A stretch of 64,000 nt of DNA from Trifolium pratense (lineage: Eukaryota; Streptophyta; Magnoliopsida; Fabales; Fabaceae). The translations under genes were made by a program, and so were the position numbers. Positions 59,893 through 64,000 of this stretch are shown here, piece after piece. The notes under the pieces were generated by a model. It did no database searches and was not told the origin of the DNA. It was given only the letters and a program-made list of their open reading frames with translations. Numbering within the stretch: the stretch's first letter is position 1; each line of letters starts with the position of its first letter. Location of the stretch: the NCBI RefSeq assembly GCF_020283565.1, contig NC_060062.1:19688127-19752126 (forward strand), written 5' to 3'.

Positions 59893-60988
59893 TTAAACGA
59901 TTTTGTTTTTCAACAATCTAGTGGCTATTTGATTTCTAGCTCTATCCATATAGCTCCCATCTTGTACTCTTCTAAGATTGTGTGAACTCATATCTTCATT
60001 AGTATTTCTTTCTTCTTCACACTCCGGTATATACCCACGGTTTTGATCACACTTGTTAAATTCCACATCTTCAACACCACATATTCGAATGAAGTTATGG
60101 AGCGCTGTTGTTGCAACTATGATCTTTTGTTGTTTGATTAGTGGAAATGGTCTCATATTACATAAAATATGCCACCTCTTCTTCCAAACGCCAATTGTTC
60201 TTTCAATGACATTTCTCAATGAAGAATGTGCATGACTGAATACTTCACGTATGCCTTCTGCTGGACTTTCATCTATAAAATCAGGAATATGATATCTTTC
60301 ACCTTTATATGGTGATAAATATCATTTCATGTTTGGATATCCAACATCAACCAAATAGTACTTTCCTATAAATATTTAAAACAAAAATATTAGTCGTACC
60401 TTTAGGAGGATGAGGGAAAACACTTTTCATTTCTTCAATAACAGACGAAAGAATACGAGTGTCATGTGCAGGACCAATCCATCCAACAACAACAAAAGTG
60501 ATTAACATATCAAAGTTACACACTAACATGACGTTCTGTGTTGGATATCTCTTTCTTCCAATATACGGAATTTGATCTTTAGTGGGAACAATTGCAGGAA
60601 TATGTGTTCCATCTATAGTACCGATGCATCCTTCAAAGTATGGCCAATACCTTCGATCATCCTTGATTTTGGAGGGAATTTCTACAAAGTTAAAATCTGG
60701 AGGCTTCACAATTTCTTTTGCTAATAAACATAAACTTTCTACAACTTTAGTAAACTTCCTACTTACGGTCTCTCCAGACTTTCCAAATTTATAACTTTCA
60801 CCCGGAGTGTTAAGAGTTTCTCGAACCCAAGTCCATCAATGAGAATAAAGAAATCTATTACCTTGCTTCAATAGGTACTTCATATAATAGTCATATGCAA
60901 TTATTGCTGCCCCGTAACATATTTTATAAAACATGCATTTTCTTTTTTTAACTTTTCTTGAATGCTCATTGATTTGATTAGAAGACAT
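59893..60988 (-). pseudogene. PIF/Harbinger transposase, decayed
   Basis: Minus-strand frame from ATG at 60988, with one probable intron (about 60390-60352). DDE-type nuclease features: the first Asp in GCIGTIDGTHIPA, the second in GPAHDTRIL and the Glu in RNVIERTIGVWKKRW. Two in-frame stops interrupt it: TGA at 60838-60836 (just before WTWVRETL) and TGA at 60324-60322 (before YLSPYKG). The partner Myb-like ORF of this superfamily is absent. The enzyme would cut and paste its element at TTA/TAA targets but cannot be made intact. Confidence 0.82.
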
Positions 60989-62236
60989 CTGAAAATAATT
61001 TGAACACTAGTATTTAGCCCCTCCATAGATGTCGGTAATGTTAGCGGCAATGAAAAAATGCAATTTTTTGGTAGGTAAACTTTGTGAACACTAGTATTTT
61101 ATCTGGAGTTCGGATTTAAGTTAGTGGCTTTAAACGCTATATCTTGTATTCATAAAGCTACTAAGTTCGATCTTCATTGAATTCATTGTAAAGTAAAATT
61201 AATCTTACAATGATAATGGCAGCTGTGAAATAATTGGGGAATCATACCTAGTGGCTTGAAAAACAATTGAATAATCCCATGATAACTATCCTGTATTCAT
61301 AAATCACAATTTCCGTAAAAAAAAAAAAAGAAAACACATGTTCCTCACAATAACACATGCATGAATATTCCTTCCAATTATTTCACAACTACCATTATCA
61401 TTCCCATCATCAATTTTGCAAGTTTTTTTAATCCATCGTTATCTAACGATTTCAACATTTTTATATTAAATAGAATTCAAAAATACTTTTATATACTTCT
61501 AATCGCTCAAACCTATTTATCAATAAAGTAATTATCATACCAAAAACCAAAATAAGAAACAATTGACTCTACAAGATTTCTCAAATGACTGTATTTCATC
61601 ATCATTATTATTCTTGTCATATTTTTAAAAAATCTACGGCACTTTGTTGAAAGTGTTACCTCTATACTCATATCAAATCCAATATTTTTGGCAATATTCA
61701 TCTTTGATAATGATGCGTACGTAAAGAGTAAAAAGTGACGGATAAAAATAAAAACTTTATGTTTTTTTGGGGTCAAGTAACCTGGTAGTTAGAAAATTCA
61801 CCTTAAAAGTAGATAAATGAAGTGTTTGGTGTTCGAACACCGACTCCTGCACTTATAGTGTGATGTTCCCGCCAACTGAGTTAAGCTCACGAGAACAAAT
61901 TTTGTTTTTTTAATGGACCCCTAAATTTTTTTTATATTTTTTTTTTTCATTCATTGACTTACCTTAGATACGATCCTGAACGCAACCCATCACACATTGA
62001 TTTGTTTTCCTTTAAATATGTCTATATTTTTGGTTACGTTTTTGTTTTTAAAAAAATGTCAATATTAATAATTAATAATTAGTATTGTTAATTTTTTCCA
62101 ATCTCTAACTCCTTATATTTTACTCTCTACGTCATCCACTCTAGTCACGGCTTTCAGGTACAGAGTATTTATAATGGAGATACTCATTTTTTAGTACTTA
62201 ATTGGGTTCTATGTGTATACAACACTCATTTATAAA
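60989..62236. other. AT-rich spacer
   Basis: No gene seen apart from the SINE listed separately. 62160-62236 is part of the dispersed repeat that resumes at 63118. Confidence 0.5.
61766..61897 (-). mobile_element. tRNA-derived SINE-like element
   Basis: On the minus strand: A box gtgagcttaactcagttggc, B box ggtgttcgaacacc at normal spacing, then a body ending ttgaccccaaaaaaac. The tail is short and no target duplication is evident. Confidence 0.55.
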
Positions 62237-62245
62237 TTTTTAATA

Positions 62246-63108
62246 GGCTAAATTGTACTTTTTGCCCCTTAAGTTTAAGAAAATTGCAATTTTGGTCCCC
62301 TATATTTCAAAATAGCACTTTTGGCCCCCTAAGTTTTAGGAAGTTGCAATTTTGACCCCCTATGTTTCAAAATAGCACTTTTGGCCCCCTAAATTTCAAA
62401 AAGTTGCGATTTTGACCTCCTATGTTTCAAAATAGCAATTTTGGCCCCCCTATGTTTACCCCTTTTGCAAAATGGAAGTTTAAGACACTTTTCTAAATGG
62501 AAGTTCAAGACACTTTTCTAAATCAAAATGGCATAACAAATCAAGTCATTACATATATGAAGTCATTACATAATTAAAAAGACATAACAAAAAGCACGAA
62601 GAGTTTTCAATTTCCATTGTTTCCTATTTTTGGATTTGGAATTAGGTTTTTTTTTTTTACGTATAGTGAAAAATCCTTTTGAATAAACGTCACAAAGTAT
62701 TTGATTAATTCTTTAGGATTTGAGATTATATATGTGTGTTAGTGAAAGAATAAATTTAAAGCATGTGACTTCTTCCTTTTATTTTTTTATTCTTTTAATT
62801 ATAAGATAACAAAAAAATGTTGACGTGGCAGCTGAGTCACTTAAGTGACTTGCCACATCAACTTTGACTCGATCAAAATTGACCTTTTGCAAAAGGGGTA
62901 GAGATAGGGGCCAAAAGTGCTATTTTGAAACATAGGTGGCCAAAATCACAACTACTGAAACTTAGGGGGCCAAAATTGCTATTTTGAAACATAGGGGGCC
63001 AAAATCGCAACTTTTTGAAACTTAGGGGGCTAGAAGTGCTATTTTGAAACATAAGGGGTCAAAATTGCAAGTTTCTGAAACTTAGGGGGCCAAAAGTGCA
63101 ATTTAGCC
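62246..63108. mobile_element. Mutator-like element with long tandem-repeat arms
   Basis: Inverted ends GGCTAAATTGTACTTTTTGC and the complement of GGCTAAATTGCACTTTTGGC. The 9-bp sequence TTTTTAATA is repeated exactly at 62237-62245 and 63109-63117. Each arm consists of four or so tandem copies of a roughly 32-bp module (ccctatgtttcaaaatagc and its variants), inverted between arms. Non-coding, 863 bp. The ends resemble those of the element at 3041-3383, so both may belong to one clan. Confidence 0.9.
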
Positions 63109-63117
63109 TTTTTAATA

Positions 63118-63356
63118 ATAGTACCTAATAAGTACTCAATCCCTCTAACCCAACATCTCTTAAAATTTTTTAAATAGTTCCTACCAATAACACATCTCAC
63201 CAATAACTATACATCATTATAAATGAGACCCACAAAAACAAAATAGGTACTAATGCTTATTGTAGAACTAGTACCTATTAGATACTCAAATGAGTATTGC
63301 TCCAATGATAGTACTTAATAAGTATCACGAGTACCTAATAGGTACTACACTAGTGA
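63118..63356. repeat. Right part of a dispersed repeat split by the Mutator-like element
   Basis: Inverted relative of 24373-24590 (shared gttctacaataag, gagatgtgttattggt as complements). Its left part is at about 62160-62236. Confidence 0.6.
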
Positions 63357-63388
63357 AAATGATCTAAGGAAGGAGCGAAGAATAATAC

Positions 63389-63390
63389 TA

Positions 63391-63435
<45 letters not shown>
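63389..63435. repeat. (ATT)n microsatellite
   Basis: About 15 ATT units, roughly 330 bp upstream of the Hsp70 start. Confidence 0.9.
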
Positions 63436-63544
63436 GTGATGGAGCAAGAAACAACTTGCAGGTGGACTTGGGTATGAAATAAGGACCGTGGATTAGAATA
63501 ATAGGAGGGCAAGAAATGGAACGGAACGGGAAATGATGAGATGG

Positions 63545-63552
63545 TTCTAGAA
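63545..63552 (+). promoter_or_regulatory. Heat-shock-element-like core TTCTAGAA
   Basis: TTCnnGAA core about 207 bp upstream of the Hsp70 start codon, with further GAA units just upstream (ggaacggaacgggaaa, 63519-63534). The spacing between the blocks is not canonical, so function is uncertain. Confidence 0.4.
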
Positions 63553-63758
63553 TAAGTGTAGGCCACGCGCGATTACCATATAACCCAACCCAACCCAACC
63601 CTCATCCTTCAAAAGAAGACGTTACCCTCATTCATCCATTAACTATCACGTACTACTCTCTCTCTCTCTTTCTCCGCTTTCATTCACACCCTCATCCATT
63701 CACACACACTTTGGTAGTTAGTTCAGTTCTGTTCTGTTCTGTTATCTAACCCCCATCC

Positions 63759-64000
63759 ATGGCTTCCTCCTCCATTTCTCAAATCCACGGTCTCGGTGGT
63801 GGTTTCTCTACACTCAAAAAACCCACTTCCACTTCCTCTAATTCAAGAACCCTATTCTTAGGCCAACGTCTCAATTCAACTCAAGCTACCTTCTTCCCCC
63901 GCGCACAATTTCCTAGGAAGAAGAAGGGTTTCACTTTAAGAGTTGTCAATGAGAAAGTCGTTGGTATCGATTTAGGAACCACCAATTCCGCCGTCGCTGC
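63759..64000 (+). CDS. cpHSC70: Plastid stromal Hsp70 (5' part, cut by window end)
   Basis: The first 80 codons of an ATP-dependent chaperone. Residues 1 to about 60 are Ser/Thr-rich and basic, a plastid transit peptide. The mature start has VVGIDLGTTNSAVAA, the phosphate-1 loop of the Hsp70 nucleotide-binding domain (DLGTTNS at 71-77); NSAVAA rather than NSCVS points to the plastid and not the mitochondrial form. The leader is CT-rich (63655-63675), common for plant 5' UTRs. Stromal Hsp70 folds imported proteins and helps drive import. The rest of the gene lies outside the window. Confidence 0.93.
   Translation, partial: MASSSISQIHGLGGGFSTLKKPTSTSSNSRTLFLGQRLNSTQATFFPRAQFPRKKKGFTLRVVNEKVVGIDLGTTNSAVA

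Noticed and set aside
59893..60988. Functional Harbinger transposase gene
   Set aside because: Two in-frame stops and no companion Myb-like gene; terminal repeats were not found.
61766..61897. tRNA gene
   Set aside because: A and B boxes are present but the sequence cannot form an acceptor stem or a full cloverleaf; it fits a SINE.
63582..63601. (AACCC)n run as an interstitial telomere repeat
   Set aside because: The plant telomere unit is CCCTAAA; this pentamer run is only four units and different.

Overview
The window is nuclear DNA of a flowering plant: AT-rich, long introns with GT-AG splice sites, and about half of it transposable elements of plant type (copia and gypsy-like LTRs, Helitrons, CACTA, Mutator-like, hAT, Harbinger and Stowaway elements, LINE and tRNA-derived SINE remains). 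The repeat style and protein sequences suggest a legume of the clover/medic/pea group. This is inferred from memory of families, not from a search.

Layout. 1-3967: nested DNA transposons (a CACTA element with a Stowaway inside; a Mutator/hAT-type element with a smaller Mutator-like element inside; a Stowaway close to the next promoter). 4194-21476 (+): complete 21-exon gene for the largest subunit of RNA polymerase I (NRPA1). I rebuilt it exon by exon to a 1678-residue reading frame; its introns hold a SINE and other debris. 21979-30461: two solo LTRs with perfect 5-bp target duplications, separated by a hAT element; the second contains a truncated copia element (LTR, primer-binding site and gag). 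31083-32765 (+): intronless DYW-type PPR protein resembling DYW2. 33530-34555: LINE remnant. 35423-36013 (-): calmodulin-like protein with four EF hands. 36556-40254 (-): three-exon gene for a probable plastid DnaJ-type zinc-finger protein. 40594-41815 (-): LINE 3' end split by a hAT element. 43225-44048: foldback Mutator-like element. 45122-48973 (-): eight-exon gene for a secreted malectin-like/LRR protein without kinase or membrane segment. 49230-54520: Helitron carrying a B3-domain gene whose exon is split by a 3968-bp non-coding LTR element. 54775-58140: hAT, Stowaway and a second Helitron. 58197-59460: gag remnant arranged as an inverted repeat. 59893-60988 (-): decayed PIF/Harbinger transposase. 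62246-63108: Mutator-like element. 63759-64000 (+): first exon of a plastid stromal Hsp70, cut by the window edge.

The host genes are not an operon or cluster. They share housekeeping or organelle themes: rRNA transcription (NRPA1), organelle RNA editing (PPR-DYW), plastid protein folding (DnaJ-like, Hsp70), calcium sensing (CML) and cell-wall carbohydrate sensing (malectin-LRR). The most unusual material is the nested Helitron/B3/LTR structure at 49.2-54.5 kb. Its LTR element encodes no protein but carries repeated hairpin-forming units, and the region shows an unusual flanking duplication. All exon models were made by eye from splice sites and reading frame; no database search was run.
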